The translations under genes were made by a program, and so were the position numbers. Positions 4,700-5,155 of a stretch of DNA of 5,155 nucleotides are shown one piece after another. Below the pieces are notes generated by a model. That model did no database searches, was not told the DNA's origin, and was given only the letters and a program-made list of their open reading frames with translations. This DNA comes from an uncultured Oscillochloris sp. (GTDB lineage: Bacteria > Chloroflexota > Chloroflexia > Chloroflexales > Chloroflexaceae), in the NCBI GenBank assembly GCA_903877345.1, contig CAIRDL010000153.1:1-5155 (forward strand), written 5' to 3'. Position 1 is the first letter of the stretch; every line of letters begins with the position of its first letter.

Positions 4700-5155
4700 G
4701 TGGCGAAGATCAATGAGACCCTTGAAGCGGGCGCCCTCCAAGCTTATGTGGAGGGCGAGCGGCTCCCGCATGTGGTCGAGGCCATTGCCCACTCGTCACA
4801 ACTCCAGCGTGACGTGGTACTGCTGACGCAGGTCAACAAGCGGTTGCACACGTTGGCCCCGCAGACGGTGATTCCCAGCGCCCACGATCTCGTTGATGTT
4901 GCCACTGGGCAGGCCACACCACCGCAGCACCTCCGGGTTGCCGCCTACCTCCGTAGAAGTGCGAGCGGGCGCGCTCGGATGGCGTATCTGTTGGAAGGGG
5001 TGAGCGCACCGCGTCAAGGCGCGCCGACGCTGTTTCTCGCCACCACGCCGGTCGGCACCCTTGCGACGAAGGGCGACCACGACGATCTGCGCGGTGGCAC
5101 GCTGCTCGTTTCCGCTGAATTGGCGGCGCAGATCGTCGTGCGGATCGTGCCGGTC
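4700..5155 (+). CDS. Unknown protein with two anti-sigma-like helical modules, 3' end outside window
   Basis: Open for 152 codons from the GTG at 4700 to the right edge; the C-terminus is missing. I do not recognise the family. Two segments look related: residues ~10-50 (ALQAYVEGE, VVEAIAHSSQLQRDVVLL) and ~62-100 (HDLVDVATGQ, LRVAAYLRRSASGRARMAYL). Each follows the plan of an anti-sigma N-terminal domain (L.AY.dGE....V..hL..s..c...l..l), but the HxxxCxxC zinc ligands are absent; Ser occupies comparable places and there is no cysteine at all. Residues ~107-152 turn to beta-type sequence (TLFLATTPVGTLA, GGTLLVSAEL). No transmembrane helix or signal peptide is visible so far. It lies 289 bp after the sigma gene on the same strand. 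Its position and shape suggest a partner or regulator of the sigma factor (inference); a scaffold or substrate of unknown role is equally possible. Codon bias (GC-rich third positions) supports it being real. Confidence 0.65.
   Translation, partial: MAKINETLEAGALQAYVEGERLPHVVEAIAHSSQLQRDVVLLTQVNKRLHTLAPQTVIPSAHDLVDVATGQATPPQHLRVAAYLRRSASGRARMAYLLEGVSAPRQGAPTLFLATTPVGTLATKGDHDDLRGGTLLVSAELAAQIVVRIVPV

Noticed and set aside
4476..4792. Minus-strand small frames over the inverted-repeat element and the downstream gene start
   Set aside because: Their composition follows the heptamer repeats (RVQGSGIRVQ type) or is antisense to the GTG-started gene. No start signals were found.
4796..5080. 94-codon minus-strand frame
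   Set aside because: Antisense to the plus-strand gene at 4700-5155, which has a good ribosome-binding site and GC-rich third positions; the minus frame is Arg-rich shadow sequence.

Overview
The window most resembles a chromosomal segment from a Chloroflexota bacterium, possibly Chloroflexales. This is an inference. It rests on a secreted multidomain clostripain-like protease ending in a YLPMLRR tail, a type of C-terminus I associate with secreted Chloroflexota proteins, and on the style of the divergent sigma-factor gene and heptamer-repeat intergenic DNA. No rRNA, tRNA, CRISPR array, transposase or phage gene is visible.

Layout. Bases 1-717 (minus strand) are the 5' part of a secreted LasA/lysostaphin-type M23 metallopeptidase gene that runs off the left edge. 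Bases 805-3390 (minus) are a complete gene for an 861-residue secreted protein: signal peptide, golvesin-C-like domain, three tandem carboxypeptidase-regulatory-like beta-sandwich repeats, a C11 (clostripain) cysteine peptidase domain with candidate His545/Cys594 dyad, and a short C-terminal tail. The two minus-strand genes are 87 bp apart, each has an AGGAGG ribosome-binding site 7 nt from its ATG, and I see no convincing terminator between them, so they may form one operon. Bases 3391-3723 are a divergent intergenic region with a two-copy 20-bp motif, an inverted repeat and an extended -10 promoter pointing right.

Bases 3724-4410 (plus) encode a 228-residue divergent sigma-70/ECF-like sigma factor with a six-proline run inside region 2. 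Bases 4411-4699 contain a striking inverted-repeat element: G-rich heptamers on the left and C-rich heptamers of the opposite sense on the right flank a stem with 15-bp arms. Two GGAAAC boxes and a 22-bp palindrome follow, just before the next gene. Bases 4700-5155 (plus, open at the right edge) encode an alanine/leucine-rich protein of unknown family with two similar helical modules that recall cysteine-less anti-sigma domains.

Working model (inference): an ECF-like sigma factor and a downstream putative regulatory partner lie divergent to two exported peptidases, one likely to act on peptidoglycan or peptides and one on proteins. The shared motif in the divergent region could link the two transcription units. 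Nothing in the sequence proves this link.
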